Of a stretch of DNA of 64,000 nt, positions 43,298 to 55,167 are shown piece by piece. How positions within the stretch are numbered: the first letter of the stretch is position 1; each line of letters starts with the position of its first letter. Below the pieces are notes generated by a model. The model saw only the letters and a program-made list of their open reading frames with translations, did no database searches and had not been told where the DNA came from. Both the position numbers and the translations under genes were made by a program. The DNA is taken from positions 62,001 through 126,000 of the forward strand of contig JAHBZV010000003.1 of the NCBI GenBank assembly GCA_019635275.1, written 5' to 3'. This DNA is from Burkholderiaceae bacterium. Lineage in GTDB: Bacteria > Pseudomonadota > Gammaproteobacteria > Burkholderiales > Burkholderiaceae_E.

Positions 43298-45178
43298 TCA
43301 GCGCACTGCAGGCGGATGCACGAACGTCGCCACGACGCGGTCGGGCGCCGCATCGTGGTTCTGCAGCATCGCGATCGCGAGCCAGCCCGCCGGCGCGGTC
43401 GCCGCAGCGTACTGCAGGCGCCAGCTCTCGGGGTTCGGTTGCGTGTACCAGGTCGACTGCACCGCCCCGAACGCCGGCACGCCGGACGCGAGCGCAGCGC
43501 GCGAGGCGGCCGCGCGCTGCGCGGTGTCGGGGTAATAGCCGTCGTGCGTCCACGCGGCGACGACCTCCTGCGTGCCGCTCGCCAGCGCGAACGACGTGCG
43601 GTCGCGGTAGACCGGGTCGATCGCGAAGTCGGCCGCGTCGAGCACGGATCCGTCAGCGCCAATCCGCCGTCCGAGCAACTGCGTCTGCATGGACGTGCGG
43701 GACAGCCAGCCGACCGCGAAACCGTCCGGGTGCGCGGCGACGCGGGCGCCGAGATTGTCGGTGCCGCCCGCGGGCAATGGCTGCCAGCCGCTGTCCAGCA
43801 ATGCGCCGGTTGCGCCGTCGGCACTGCGGTAACTGACCTGTCCGCCCGAGGTGCGTGCGATCAGGAACCGGCCACCGGACCACGCGACCGACAACCCTTC
43901 GGCACCGGTGCCGCTGACCGCGTCGAGGTCGACGATCGGCGACACCACCGTGCCGGTGCGGTCGACCATCGCGGCCTCGATCACGTGCGCCGACCGCGTG
44001 CCGTCGTAGCGCTGCCACGCGACCAACAGGCCCGAGCCGTTGCTCGCCGCATCGATCAGCGACACCGACGACGAGCCCGGGACGACGTCGGTGCCGGCCG
44101 CCGGACCCAGCAGCCCGCCGCCGGGCGCCACCCGCTGCGCGACCAGCGCGCCGTCGGACGGTCGCGCCCAGAACACCTGATAGGCGGCGCCGTCGAACGC
44201 GGCTGCCGTCCGCAACTGCAGGTAGGTCTCCGGGCCTCCGGCGAACACGGTCCCGCTCCACACGGTGCTGCCGTCGGCCGCGAGGATCGCACCCGCCACC
44301 GATGGCGACGACGCGCCGGCCGAGCGCGACACCACCAGCACGTTGCTGCCGTCGGTGGCGATCGAGGGAATCCCGGCCGGGTTCGAGTCGGCTGCGCCCA
44401 GGGCGTCGAGTGCGGCGAAGCCGGGTACGATGCCCGCCTTCACCGCCGCCAGCGACACGCCCGACAGTTCCTCGAAGGCGAGGTCGCCATTCGGGTCGAC
44501 GTACTCGCGCCGGATCGGGCCGACGCCCGGTGCGTACCAGCTCGTCAGCGTCGAATTCGCGGAAACGCTGGTTCCGAGGCTGCTGAACGTGATCGTCGCC
44601 GTGAAGACGGTTCGCGCGCGCACGACGTTGGAGAAGGTGCCTGCCGGCACGACCCTGCTCGCTTCGGCGCCCAGCGTCGTGACGATGACCAGTCGTAGCG
44701 TGTCCGGACGGCCGTCGAAGTCGACGTCCCCGAAGGGGCCGGTCTGATCGAGCACCGTCGTCGGCACCCCATCGAGCAGCGGCGCCGGCAGTTCCACGAA
44801 GCTGTCGCCGATCGGCGTGCCGGTGCTCGGATCGAACGCGCCGAAGTCGTAGATCGCGCGCCCGTCGAAATAGCGCAATTCGACGCCCTCGGCGCCGTCG
44901 ACCAGCGAGCTGCTCTGGTTGAACTCGACGACCGATTTCCCGTCGATCGTGGTCTTCGTGCCGACCGTCACGAGGTTGACCCGCCCGCTCGCGGCCCCCG
45001 GGCGGTTGTCGGTCTGCACGAACGCCCAGCGCCCGATCGCCTCGTCGTTCCAGTAGGCGGTCGCAGTGTCGGCGATCACCGTCGCCGTCGTCCCGCCCCC
45101 TCCACCGCCCCCGCATCCCCAGAGCAGCAGCACGACGGCTGCCGCGGCCAACGCGCGCAATGCGTTGATCGATCCCAT
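43298..45178 (-). CDS. Large lipoprotein of unknown function
   Basis: A 626-residue exported protein. The N-terminus is a lipoprotein signal (LAAAAVVLLLWGC with Cys 22 as the lipid site), followed by a run of seven Gly residues, a flexible spacer found in many Burkholderiales lipoproteins. The first part (about 30-250) has repeated short strands with Thr/Val and a calcium-binding-like DVDFDGRPDT. The second part (about 265-600) is a set of 45-60 residue units with patterns such as GLLVAWQRYDGTRSAHVIEA and GRFLIARTSGGQVSYRS. These suggest a beta-propeller or similar repeat fold. I do not recognise a named family. It lies between rarA and serS on the same strand. Confidence 0.75.
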   Translation of the reverse strand: MGSINALRALAAAAVVLLLWGCGGGGGGGTTATVIADTATAYWNDEAIGRWAFVQTDNRPGAASGRVNLVTVGTKTTIDGKSVVEFNQSSSLVDGAEGVELRYFDGRAIYDFGAFDPSTGTPIGDSFVELPAPLLDGVPTTVLDQTGPFGDVDFDGRPDTLRLVIVTTLGAEASRVVPAGTFSNVVRARTVFTATITFSSLGTSVSANSTLTSWYAPGVGPIRREYVDPNGDLAFEELSGVSLAAVKAGIVPGFAALDALGAADSNPAGIPSIATDGSNVLVVSRSAGASSPSVAGAILAADGSTVWSGTVFAGGPETYLQLRTAAAFDGAAYQVFWARPSDGALVAQRVAPGGGLLGPAAGTDVVPGSSSVSLIDAASNGSGLLVAWQRYDGTRSAHVIEAAMVDRTGTVVSPIVDLDAVSGTGAEGLSVAWSGGRFLIARTSGGQVSYRSADGATGALLDSGWQPLPAGGTDNLGARVAAHPDGFAVGWLSRTSMQTQLLGRRIGADGSVLDAADFAIDPVYRDRTSFALASGTQEVVAAWTHDGYYPDTAQRAAASRAALASGVPAFGAVQSTWYTQPNPESWRLQYAAATAPAGWLAIAMLQNHDAAPDRVVATFVHPPAVR

Positions 45179-45202
45179 GAATTCACCTGCAGGTCGAGCC
45201 CT

Positions 45203-45249
45203 GGCCGCGCGACGTGCGCGGCCCGCTCGCCATTGGGCCGGGCCGGCCC
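45203..45249. other. Two GC hairpins between rarA and the lipoprotein gene
   Basis: GGCCGCGC-GACGT-GCGCGGCC (45203-45223) and GGGCCG-GGC-CGGCCC (45235-45249) are consecutive perfect stems. They may end the rarA transcript, but neither has a T-run. The lipoprotein promoter must lie in or near this 110-base gap. Confidence 0.35.
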
Positions 45250-45289
45250 ATCGACCGGTTTGACGGCGCGCAAAAGCCCGTCGCTTTCG

Positions 45290-46771
45290 CTACCGGCCCG
45301 ACTCTTCGCCCGTCGCGCCGGTGTCGCGCGCGCGCAGCCAGGCCAGCTTTTCGCGGATCTTCGTCTCGAGCCCGCGATCGACCGGCTCGTAGAAAGGGGC
45401 TGGCTCGACGCCCTCGGGAAAGTAGCGCTCGCCGGCGGCGTAGCCGCCTGCCTCGTCGTGGGCGTAGCGATAGCCCTTGCCGTAGCCGAGCCCCTTCATC
45501 AGGCGGGTCGGCGCGTTGCGCAGGTGCATCGGCACCGGCGCCGAGCCGTGCTCCTGCACGAAGGCGCGCGCGCGGTTCCAGGCGACGTAGACGGCATTGG
45601 ACTTGGCCGCGCAGGCGAGGTAGACGACGGCCTGAGCCAGCGCGAGTTCGCCCTCGGGCGAACCCAGGCGCTCGTAGACCTCGGCGGCGTCGAGCGCCAG
45701 CGCCAGCGCCCGCGGGTCGGCGAGCCCGATGTCCTCGTTGGCCATGCGCACGATGCGCCGGGCCAGGTAGCGCGGATCGGCGCCGCCGTCGATCATCCGC
45801 GCGAGCCAGTACAACGCGGCATCGGGGTCCGAGCCGCGCACCGACTTGTGCAGCGCGCTGATCTGGTCGTAGAAGGCCTCGCCGCCCTTGTCGAAGCGGC
45901 GCAGGTTCTGCGACATCGCGTCCTCGAGGAACGCGCCGTCGACGGCGTCGCGGCCGGCCGCGCGCGCGGCGTCGGCGACGATTTCGATCGCGTTGAGCAG
46001 GCGGCGCGCGTCGCCGTCGGCCCAGCCGATGAGCCGCTCGCGTGCCGCCGCGTCGAATGCGATCGCGCCTGGACCGGCCGCGGCTGGCGCCCCGGACTCG
46101 GCTTGCGCCCCGGCCACGCCTGCGCCGCCGCCCCCAGCGCCCCCAGCGCCCCCGCCCGCCGCGCCGCCTCCGCGACTCGCGTCGTGCGCGAGTGCCCGTT
46201 CGAACAGCGCGTCGAGCTCGGCCGCCGACAGCGGCTCGAGCACGTAGACCCGCGCACGCGACAGCAGCGCGCCATTGACCTCGAACGACGGGTTCTCGGT
46301 CGTCGCGCCGATGAAGGTGAACAGCCCGCTCTCGACGTGCGGCAGGAACGCGTCCTGCTGCGCCTTGTTGAAGCGATGCACCTCGTCGACGAACAGGATC
46401 GTGCGGCGACCGCGCTCGCGCGCGATTTGCGCCGCGCTCACCGCCTCGCGGATCTCCTTCACGCCGCCCAGCACCGCCGAGATCGCGATGAACTGCGCGT
46501 CGAACGCGTCGGCCATCAGCCGGGCCAGCGTCGTCTTGCCGACGCCGGGCGGGCCCCAGAAGATCATCGAATGCGGCCGGCCCGACTCGAAGGCCACCCG
46601 CAGCGGCTTGCCCGGACCGAGCAGGTGCGACTGCCCGATCACCTCGTCGATCGTTCGCGGCCGCAGCCGCTCGGCCAGCGGTACCTCGTCTCCCGCGAGT
46701 GCGGCGAAGAGCTCGCCCTCGGCCGCCGGTGGATCGGCCGCCGGGCCCTCAGACCGCGTCCGGCGCGGCAT
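45290..46771 (-). CDS. rarA: Replication-associated recombination protein A (MgsA/RarA), with Gly-rich insertion
   Basis: AAA+ ATPase acting at stalled replication forks. The protein is 493 residues from the ATG at 46771; homologues are nearer 430-450. Segments in order: [20 protein letters not shown], Walker [17 protein letters not shown], Walker [21 protein letters not shown], the [18 protein letters not shown] sensor 1 region, and the C-terminal tetramerisation part. Residues about 197-236 are a Gly/Ala-rich insertion ([20 protein letters not shown] and beyond) not expected in the family. The start overlaps the end of the MFS gene by 23 bases; an in-frame ATG nine codons upstream also exists. 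Confidence 0.93.
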   Translation of the reverse strand: MPRRTRSEGPAADPPAAEGELFAALAGDEVPLAERLRPRTIDEVIGQSHLLGPGKPLRVAFESGRPHSMIFWGPPGVGKTTLARLMADAFDAQFIAISAVLGGVKEIREAVSAAQIARERGRRTILFVDEVHRFNKAQQDAFLPHVESGLFTFIGATTENPSFEVNGALLSRARVYVLEPLSAAELDALFERALAHDASRGGGAAGGGAGGAGGGGAGVAGAQAESGAPAAAGPGAIAFDAAARERLIGWADGDARRLLNAIEIVADAARAAGRDAVDGAFLEDAMSQNLRRFDKGGEAFYDQISALHKSVRGSDPDAALYWLARMIDGGADPRYLARRIVRMANEDIGLADPRALALALDAAEVYERLGSPEGELALAQAVVYLACAAKSNAVYVAWNRARAFVQEHGSAPVPMHLRNAPTRLMKGLGYGKGYRYAHDEAGGYAAGERYFPEGVEPAPFYEPVDRGLETKIREKLAWLRARDTGATGEESGR

Positions 46772-47993
46772 CGCGAGCCCGCGTGGCGCGGCCGGCACGA
46801 AACGCGCCGGCGATCAGCGTCGCCTGCGCGAACGCGATCCCCAGCCACACCAGCGCCGGCAGCTTCGCGTCCATCATCAACCCGAAGATCGGCGGCGCGA
46901 TCGACATGCCGACGTCGAGCCCCGAGTAGACCACGCCGTAGACCCGCCCGGTCGCGCCCGGGGGTGCGGCGCGCCGGATCAGCATGTCGCGCGACGGATT
47001 GGCGATGCCTCCGGCGACGCCCATGACGCCGAACAGCACCGGCACGAGCCCCCCGGGCCACGGCACGAAGGCGATGCTGATCGCCACCAGCGCGGCACTG
47101 CCGAAGCACACGCCGATGATCCGCTCGGCGCGCGCGGGGTCGCGGGCGAGAAAGCCGCCGATGACCGTTCCGCCGGCGCTCGCGAGCATGTAGATCGTCA
47201 GGCACAGCGCCACCCATTGCAGCGGCACGTCGTGCAGCAACCGGGCCGCCTCCGGGGCGAAGGTCTGAACGCCGCCGAGCGCCGCGGCGTAGGCGAAGAA
47301 GAAGCCGAAGCTCAGCCAGACCGCGGGCAGCCGCAGGAAATCGAAGGTGCCTCCGGGCAAGCCGCGCACCGGCTCGGCCGCGTGGCCGCGGCGATGCACC
47401 GGCACGTCGAGCGCGTCGCGGTTGAGCCACACGACGAGGAGCGCGAGCAAGGCCAGCAACGACGATGCGGCGAACGCCTCGCGCCACCCGGCGAACTGGG
47501 CGATGGTCACGACGAAGACCGGGGCGGCGGCCCAGCCCAGATTGCCCGTGATGCCGTGCACGGCGTACGCGTGCCCGAGTCGCGGCGCAGACACCTTGCG
47601 ATTGAGGATCGAGTAGTCCACCGGGTGGAACGACGCGTTGCCCACGCCGGCCAGCGCGGCCCCGAGCACCAATCCGGCGTAACCGGGCGCCAGCGCGAGC
47701 ACGGCCGCCGAGACCGCGAACAGCGCGATCGCCCCGATCATCACCGGCACGGGCCCCACCCGATCGACCAGGAAGCCGGCCAGCGACTGCCCGACGCCGG
47801 AGATGACGAAGAACACCGTCACCAGCAGGCCCAGCTCGGAGTACGACAGGCCGAAGGCTTCCTTGAGCCAGGGAAACAGCGGCGGAAGGATCAGGTGGAA
47901 GAAGTGCGAGACGCTGTGCGCGATCCCCACGACTGCGATCACGCGCGCGTCGCTCGCGGGCAATCCGGGCGCTGCAGGTGCCACGCTGCTCAT
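46749..47993 (-). CDS. MFS transporter, fosmidomycin-resistance (Fsr) like
   Basis: A 414-residue inner-membrane exporter with twelve hydrophobic helices. The N-terminal [20 protein letters not shown] and [20 protein letters not shown] closely resemble Fsr. The MFS motif A appears as [14 protein letters not shown]. The middle loop holds [20 protein letters not shown]. Known members expel fosmidomycin-like phosphonates or sugars; the natural substrate here is unknown. It lies between the aldolase-like gene (115 bases upstream) and rarA, whose start it overlaps by 23 bases. Together with the aldolase gene it interrupts the ftsK-lolA-rarA order often seen in this group. Confidence 0.85.
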   Translation of the reverse strand: MSSVAPAAPGLPASDARVIAVVGIAHSVSHFFHLILPPLFPWLKEAFGLSYSELGLLVTVFFVISGVGQSLAGFLVDRVGPVPVMIGAIALFAVSAAVLALAPGYAGLVLGAALAGVGNASFHPVDYSILNRKVSAPRLGHAYAVHGITGNLGWAAAPVFVVTIAQFAGWREAFAASSLLALLALLVVWLNRDALDVPVHRRGHAAEPVRGLPGGTFDFLRLPAVWLSFGFFFAYAAALGGVQTFAPEAARLLHDVPLQWVALCLTIYMLASAGGTVIGGFLARDPARAERIIGVCFGSAALVAISIAFVPWPGGLVPVLFGVMGVAGGIANPSRDMLIRRAAPPGATGRVYGVVYSGLDVGMSIAPPIFGLMMDAKLPALVWLGIAFAQATLIAGAFRAGRATRARDAAPDAV

Positions 47994-48108
47994 CGGAACG
48001 AACCTCCGCTGGCCGTCGAAACTGCGAGCTTACCGCAGGCTCGGTCAGCCGCAGCCGGGGCGGCCGCCGTCGCCGGGGCGGGCCCGTCGCCGTCGCGGCG
48101 ACTGACGC

Positions 48109-49323
48109 TCAGCGCGAGGCGCTACGTGGCAGCACCGGCCAGACCGCCTCGACGCGCTCGCCGCGATACGCGACGACCCAGTCGTGCAGGTTCACGGTGG
48201 GATCGCAGTGTCCGGGATCGAGCACACAGCGCTGTCCGAGCGTGGGGACCCCACTGGCCGCCGCGGCTCCCGAGCCGCCTGCCGCCGTGCCGCCCGTGCC
48301 GCCGGCTCGATCCGCGACGACCGGCTCGATCACCGTGTGCTCGTCCGAAACGCCGCGCACGCGCCATCCCGGCCACCGCACCGAGGGCAATCCGGAATCG
48401 ACGGAGACGGCCTTCAGTCCGCCGTCGAGCACGGCGTGCCCGCCGCGCACGCTCATCACCGCGACCAGCACGCCGATCGCCTGCCGCATCGCCGGCACCG
48501 CGAGGTCGGCTTCGTTCGCGCGGTAGTCGAGGTCCATCAACGCATACGAACCGGGCTGGATCTCGGTATAGACGCCCGAGCCCGACTCGTAGGCGAAGGT
48601 GCCGGTGCCGCCGCCGCTGATCTCATCGCAGGCGAAACCGGCAGCGCGAAGCGCATCACGCGCCTGCGAGACGCGCCCGACGGCGGCGGCGATCGCCTGC
48701 GCGCGGGCCGCCGGCGCGCGAAGGTGCTGGGCGCCGCCGTGATAGGCCTGCAACCCGCGCAGGCGCAGCGACGGCCCCGCCCTGTCGATCGCGCGCGCCA
48801 GCGCGAGCACCTCGTCGACGCTCGCGACGCCGCAGCGCCCCTGCCCGACGTCCAGCTCGACCAGCACGTCGACCCGCGCATCGTGCTGCGCGCAGGCGAG
48901 CGCCAGCGCGCGCACCGCATCGGGATGGTCCACGCAAACGCCCAGCCGCACGCGGCGCGCGAGCTGCGCCAGCCGCGCGAGCTTCGCGGCGTCGACGATC
49001 TCGTTGGTGAGCAGGATGTCCGTGATGCCCGCGTCGGCGAAGCCCTCGGCCTCGCCGACCTTCTGGCAACACATGCCCACGGCGCCGGCAGCGACCTGCC
49101 GCAGCGCGATGCCGGGGCACCGGTGGGCCTTGCCGTGCGCGCGCACGCGCACGCCTCGCGCCGCCGCGTGCGCGTGCAGCGCCGCGACGTTGGCCTCGAA
49201 CGCGTCGAGGTCGAGGATCAGCGCCGGCGTGTCGACCCGCTCGAGGCGATCGCCCGGCGCGGCGGGCGCCGCGCACCCTCCGGGCTCCGCACTCGACGCA
49301 CCGGCGTCACTGCTCGACGACAT
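48109..49323 (-). CDS. D-threonine aldolase/D-hydroxyamino acid lyase-like PLP enzyme
   Basis: A 404-residue fold-type III PLP enzyme (alanine-racemase-like N-domain). The PLP lysine is K65 in VRVRAHGKAHRCPGIALRQ, after VDTPALILDLDAFEANV. Other landmarks are LVELDVGQGRCGV, LQAYHGGAQHL and SGGGTGTFAYESGSGVYTEIQPGSY. The C-terminal metal site is DPGHCDPTVNLHD, with H372 and D374 (or C373) as ligands. D-threonine aldolases and D-serine dehydratases share this arrangement and cannot be separated by eye. Residues about 340-358 are a Gly/Ala-rich insertion. The ATG lies inside the end of lolA (17-base overlap), so translation is coupled to lolA. Confidence 0.85.
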   Translation of the reverse strand: MSSSSDAGASSAEPGGCAAPAAPGDRLERVDTPALILDLDAFEANVAALHAHAAARGVRVRAHGKAHRCPGIALRQVAAGAVGMCCQKVGEAEGFADAGITDILLTNEIVDAAKLARLAQLARRVRLGVCVDHPDAVRALALACAQHDARVDVLVELDVGQGRCGVASVDEVLALARAIDRAGPSLRLRGLQAYHGGAQHLRAPAARAQAIAAAVGRVSQARDALRAAGFACDEISGGGTGTFAYESGSGVYTEIQPGSYALMDLDYRANEADLAVPAMRQAIGVLVAVMSVRGGHAVLDGGLKAVSVDSGLPSVRWPGWRVRGVSDEHTVIEPVVADRAGGTGGTAAGGSGAAAASGVPTLGQRCVLDPGHCDPTVNLHDWVVAYRGERVEAVWPVLPRSASR

Positions 49324-49948
49324 CGACGCCTTTCGCCGGCACGTACCGGAACAGCTCGGGCGTGACGGCGGCGTTGCGCGCGATCGCGCTGAACTCGAAT
49401 ACGGTGGTGCGCCCGAACGCGTCGCCGACCTCCATCGTCGCCGGCAGTCCGTCGCGGAACCCCAGCACGATGCGCTCGAATCCCGCCTCCTTGTTGCGCG
49501 GCAGCGCCTCGACCCACTCGAGCCCGTCGCGCGACGCGAGCTCCCGCAACACGAAGTCGCGCTCGAGCGCGCTGTCGCCGAACAGGATCGCCGCAGGCGT
49601 CGACGCCAGCGAGTCGGCGAGCCGCCGCACCGTGACCTGGTTCAGGTCCTTGTCGTAGAAGTAGAGCTTCTGGCCGTCCGCGACCAGCAGCTGCTCGTAG
49701 GGACGGCGCACCTCCCAGCGGAAGCGCCCGGGGCGCGAGAACGCGAAGTCACCGCTGCTCGACTCGGCGACGCCGCCGTCGGAGCGCAGCACCTTTTGCG
49801 TGAACTCGCCGCGCGCCGAGCGGGTGTCGGTCAGGAACGCGCGCAACTGCTCGAGCGCCGCGGCGCCGGCGACGCCGGGCGCGGCCCCCAGCGCCAGCAA
49901 CGCCGCCATCGACAACGCCGCGAAGGCGCGCCGCAGCCCCGTGTTCAT
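49307..49948 (-). CDS. lolA: Outer-membrane lipoprotein carrier protein
   Basis: Periplasmic chaperone that ferries lipoproteins from the LolCDE complex to LolB, 213 residues. A signal peptide of about 28 residues (ALSMAALLALGAAPGVAGAAA) precedes the body. Family segments are ARGEFTQKVLRSDGGVAESSSG, FAFSRPGRFRWEVRRPYEQLLVADG, LYFYDKDLNQVTVRR and the C-terminal FRDGLPATMEVGDAFGRTTVFEF. Its ATG overlaps the ftsK stop as ATGA, and its own 3' end contains the start of the aldolase-like gene. The pairing with ftsK is a common proteobacterial arrangement. Confidence 0.94.
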   Translation of the reverse strand: MNTGLRRAFAALSMAALLALGAAPGVAGAAALEQLRAFLTDTRSARGEFTQKVLRSDGGVAESSSGDFAFSRPGRFRWEVRRPYEQLLVADGQKLYFYDKDLNQVTVRRLADSLASTPAAILFGDSALERDFVLRELASRDGLEWVEALPRNKEAGFERIVLGFRDGLPATMEVGDAFGRTTVFEFSAIARNAAVTPELFRYVPAKGVDVVEQ

Positions 49949-52320
49949 CAAGCGTCCTGCGACGACGGGACGAGCAGCTCGCGGTTGCCGTTGGAGGCCA
50001 TCGCCGAGACGAGGCCCGACTTCTCCATCTGCTCGAGCAGGCGTGCCGCGCGGTTGTAGCCGATGCGCAGGTGCCGCTGCACCAGCGAGATCGACGCGCG
50101 CTTGTGCTTGATGACCACCGCCACCGCCTGGTCGTACATCGGATCGGCCTCGCCGTCGACCCCGGCCTCGGCCAGCGTCTGCGACAGTCCGCCGAAGCCC
50201 ACCGCGCTGCCCGAGTCGACTTCCTCGGGCACGCCCCCCTCGAGGATGCCCTCGACGTACTGCGGCTCGGCCAGTTGCCGCCAGTGCTCGACCACCTTGT
50301 GCACTTCCTCGTCGGCGACGAAGGCGCCGTGCACGCGCATCGGCACGCCGCCGCCGGGCGGCAGGTAGAGCATGTCGCCCTGGCCCAGCAGCGACTCGGC
50401 GCCCATCTGGTCGAGGATGGTCCGCGAGTCTATCTTCGACGACACCTGGAACGCGATGCGCGTCGGGATGTTCGCCTTGATCAGGCCGGTGATCACGTCG
50501 ACGGACGGCCTCTGCGTCGCGAGGATCAGGTGGATGCCCGCGGCGCGCGCCTTCTGGGCCAGCCGCGCGATCAGCTCCTCGATCTTCTTGCCGACCACCA
50601 TCATCAGGTCGGCCAGCTCGTCGATGACCACGACGATCTGCGGCAGCCGACCCAGCGGCTCGGGCGCGTCCGGCGTGAGCGAGAACGGGTTCGGGACGAG
50701 CTGCTCGCGCTTCTCGGCCTCGGCGATCTTGTGGTTGTAGCCCGAGAGGTTGCGCACGCCGAGCTTGCTCATCAGCCGGTAGCGCCGCTCCATTTCGGCC
50801 ACGCACCAGTTCAGCGCGTTGCCCGCCTGGCGCATGTCGGTGACGACCGGCGCGAGCAGGTGCGGGATGCCCTCGTAGGTGCTCATCTCGAGCATCTTCG
50901 GGTCGATGAGGATCAGACGCACCTGGGTCGGGTCGCTCTTGTAGAGCAGCGACAGCAGCATCGCGTTGATGCCGACCGACTTGCCCGAACCTGTGGTGCC
51001 GGCCACCAGCAGGTGAGGCATCTTCGCGAGGTCGACCACCATCGGGTTGCCGGCGATGTCCTTGCCGAGCGCCAGCGTCAGCGGCGACGCGCTCGTGGCG
51101 TAGACCTGCGACGCGAGGATCTCGGACAGTCGCACCGACTGGCGACGCGCATTGGGCAGCTCGAGCCCCATCAGGTTCTTGCCGGGAATCGTCTCGACCA
51201 CGCGGATCGACACCAGCGACAGCGCGCGCGCCAGGTCTTTCGACAGGTTGACGATCTGGCTGCCCTTCACGCCGGTGGCAGGCTCGATCTCGTAGCGGGT
51301 GATGACCGGCCCCGGATAGGCGGCCACGACGTTGGCGGCGACGTTGAAGTCCGACAGCTTCTTCTCGATCAGCCGCGACGTGTATTCGAGCGTCTCCTGC
51401 GAGACGCCCTCGGCGGCGACCGGCGGCTCGTCGAGCAGCGACACCGGCGGCAACTGCGTGTCGGCGGGCAGGTCGACGAAGAGCACGCTCTGCCGCTCTG
51501 CCTCGGCGCGCTCGGAGCGCTCGATTCGCGCCACCGGCGTCTCGATGCGCACCGGCTCCGGGTCGTCGTCGAGGATGCGCCGCTTGACCTGCACCTGCTC
51601 GTCGCGCACCGTCGCGGCGACCTCGCCGATGCGCCGGTCGCGTCGCGCGACCACCGCCTGCACCAGGCGCTGAGCCGCCCACTCGATCGCGAAGCCGATC
51701 CGCTCGAAGATCGTCAGCCACGACCAGCCCGTCCACAGGCTGAAGCCGGCCGCGACCAGCACCAGCAGCACCAGCGTGCCGCCGACTGCGCCCAGCGCGA
51801 CGAAGAGCGGATCGGTGACCACCGCGCCGACGATGCCCCCGGGCCCGAGCGGCAGGTCGATCTGCAGGCTGTGCAATCGCGCCGACTCGATGCCCACGCA
51901 TCCGAGCAGCATCAGGCCGAACCCCACCCAGCGCTCCCAGGCGAATCGCTGCGACGGCAACGCCTCGGGCGTCGCGCGCAGCGTGCGCAGCCCGCGCAGC
52001 ACCGACAGGCCGAGCAGCGCCACCAGCAGGTACGCGCTCAGGCCGAACAGGTAGAGCAGCAGGTCGGCGAACCAGGCGCCGACCCGGCCGCCGGCATTGG
52101 AGATCGTCCGGGCGACCACCGCGTGGGACCAGCCCGGGTCGGACTTGTCGTAAGTGAGCAGGATGAGCAGCAGGAAGGCGCCGAGCGCGGCCAGCGCGAT
52201 CCACATCGCCTCCTGCACGAGGCGCAGCGCGCGCTCGGGCAGGCCGAACCCGGCGGCCGACTGGTTGCGTCCCGGCATTCCCCGCCCGGGCGATGCGGCG
52301 GCTGCAGCAGCTCGTGCCAT
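49948..52320 (-). CDS. ftsK: DNA translocase FtsK
   Basis: Septum-associated DNA pump, 790 residues, that clears and aligns chromosome termini at division. Four hydrophobic helices lie in about the first 210 residues. A short linker follows, much shorter than the roughly 600-residue linker of E. coli FtsK. The motor begins near residue 310; Walker A is [19 protein letters not shown] near 440, and Walker B lies in [14 protein letters not shown]. The C-terminal gamma winged helix reads [27 protein letters not shown] and would read KOPS sequences. The lolA start overlaps its stop. The Crp-family gene upstream is 25 bases away. Confidence 0.96.
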   Translation of the reverse strand: MARAAAAAASPGRGMPGRNQSAAGFGLPERALRLVQEAMWIALAALGAFLLLILLTYDKSDPGWSHAVVARTISNAGGRVGAWFADLLLYLFGLSAYLLVALLGLSVLRGLRTLRATPEALPSQRFAWERWVGFGLMLLGCVGIESARLHSLQIDLPLGPGGIVGAVVTDPLFVALGAVGGTLVLLVLVAAGFSLWTGWSWLTIFERIGFAIEWAAQRLVQAVVARRDRRIGEVAATVRDEQVQVKRRILDDDPEPVRIETPVARIERSERAEAERQSVLFVDLPADTQLPPVSLLDEPPVAAEGVSQETLEYTSRLIEKKLSDFNVAANVVAAYPGPVITRYEIEPATGVKGSQIVNLSKDLARALSLVSIRVVETIPGKNLMGLELPNARRQSVRLSEILASQVYATSASPLTLALGKDIAGNPMVVDLAKMPHLLVAGTTGSGKSVGINAMLLSLLYKSDPTQVRLILIDPKMLEMSTYEGIPHLLAPVVTDMRQAGNALNWCVAEMERRYRLMSKLGVRNLSGYNHKIAEAEKREQLVPNPFSLTPDAPEPLGRLPQIVVVIDELADLMMVVGKKIEELIARLAQKARAAGIHLILATQRPSVDVITGLIKANIPTRIAFQVSSKIDSRTILDQMGAESLLGQGDMLYLPPGGGVPMRVHGAFVADEEVHKVVEHWRQLAEPQYVEGILEGGVPEEVDSGSAVGFGGLSQTLAEAGVDGEADPMYDQAVAVVIKHKRASISLVQRHLRIGYNRAARLLEQMEKSGLVSAMASNGNRELLVPSSQDA

Positions 52321-52345
52321 CTCGATCGAACGCTCCCCGTGCCGC

Positions 52346-53020
52346 TCAGCTGATGTACGAGCTGATCTTCTCGCGCAGCATCAGCCGGCCCTCGGGCATC
52401 GGCACGATGTAGCCGTCGATCTCGAGCCCCTTCATGACGCGCGACACCATCTCGCGGGACGCGCCGATCATCTTGGCGATTTCCTGGCGCGGCAGCTTGT
52501 TCTTGACGATGCGCTCGCCGTTGACCAGTTCGGAGAAGTCGAGCAGCACGCGCGCCACGCGCCCGTACACGTCGAGCAGCGCCAGGGTCTCGATCTTCTT
52601 GTCAGCCTCGCGCAGGCGCCGGACCATGCCCTTCATGACCGCCATGGCCATCTCGGGGCTCTGCATCAGCATCGAGCGGAAGGCTTCCTTGTTGATCGAC
52701 ATGAAGTCGCAGGACTCGAGGGTGATCACGCTGGCCGAGCGCGGCGCCTCGTCGATCAGGCTCATCTCGCCGAAGAAGTCGCCCGAGCCCAGCACGGCGA
52801 GGATCACCTCCTTGCCCTCGGAGTCGGAGCGCTGAACCTTCGCGCGCCCGGACAGCAGGATGTACAGCGACTGCGACGGCTCGCCCTCGGCGACGATCGT
52901 GCGGCCCTTCGGGAAGTTGCGACGCGCGCTGCCGGCCGCCAGCGTCTCGAGTTGTTGTTCGTTGAGACTGGACAACAAGGGTACCCTTCGCAGGAACGCC
53001 TTGTTTTCTTCGTGAGCCAT
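52346..53020 (-). CDS. Crp/Fnr-family transcriptional regulator
   Basis: A 224-residue regulator. The N-terminal cyclic-nucleotide-binding domain (residues about 15-120) holds [20 protein letters not shown] and the phosphate-binding cassette [21 protein letters not shown]. Its Glu and Arg match nucleotide-binding members and not Fnr. No iron-sulfur cysteines are present. The winged helix is [22 protein letters not shown] at about 170-191, with the Crp-type recognition helix. The ATG at 53020 has GAGG five bases upstream; a GTG two codons earlier is an alternative. It is divergent from trxB and next to ftsK. Its regulon and true ligand are not known here. Confidence 0.9.
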   Translation of the reverse strand: MAHEENKAFLRRVPLLSSLNEQQLETLAAGSARRNFPKGRTIVAEGEPSQSLYILLSGRAKVQRSDSEGKEVILAVLGSGDFFGEMSLIDEAPRSASVITLESCDFMSINKEAFRSMLMQSPEMAMAVMKGMVRRLREADKKIETLALLDVYGRVARVLLDFSELVNGERIVKNKLPRQEIAKMIGASREMVSRVMKGLEIDGYIVPMPEGRLMLREKISSYIS

Positions 53021-53146
53021 ACCCACCTCGCCATGAACGCCGCCACGCGCCAGGGAAATGGCGCGGCACTCCTATAATTCTGCCCTACCCGTGCCGAATA
53101 TCACAAAGCGCTCAAAGATCGGGCCACTAAGCCAATGATTTGTTGA

Positions 53147-54787
<1,641 letters not shown>

Positions 54788-54807
<20 letters not shown>

Positions 54808-55144
54808 GGGCGCCGCCCTCCGGCGCATCGAGCGCGACCAGGATCCGGCCACCTTCGCGCCGCACCCGCCAGACCCGCAGCGGTTCGGTCACGGGCGTGC
54901 ACAGCGGCTCGCCGGTGCGCACGTCGAACTGCCCCTGGTGCAGCGGGCACTCGATGCAGTGGTCGATGACGAAGCCTTCCGAGAGCCGCGCGTCGCCGTG
55001 CGTGCAGCGATTGTCGGTCGCGTAGACCTCGCCTTCGACCAGGTAGAGGGCGATCTCGCGGCCCATCGCCGGCACCGCGACGACGTCGGCGTCGATCAGC
55101 TCGGCCTCCGCGGCCACGTCGATCCACTCGGTGGGCTCGTTCAT
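54788..55144 (-). CDS. Rieske-type ferredoxin
   Basis: A 118-residue 2Fe-2S ferredoxin that carries electrons to the oxygenase encoded just upstream. The ligands are in RCTHGDARLSEGF (Cys-X-His) and HCIECPLHQGQFDVRTG (Cys-X2-His), the typical Rieske spacing. The protein starts MNEPTEWIDVAAEAEL and ends with a short Pro/Ala tail. The ATG is at 55144. It is the last gene of the oxygenase operon, 23 bases after the beta-subunit gene, and its 3' end overlaps the smr-domain gene by 20 bases. No ferredoxin reductase gene is present in the window. Confidence 0.92.
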
Positions 55145-55167
55145 CGGCAGGCTCCGCGCAGCAAAGG

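Noticed and set aside
49948-52320. dif or KOPS site near ftsK
   Set aside because: I saw no 28-bp dif-like sequence in the window, and short KOPS motifs cannot be judged by eye.
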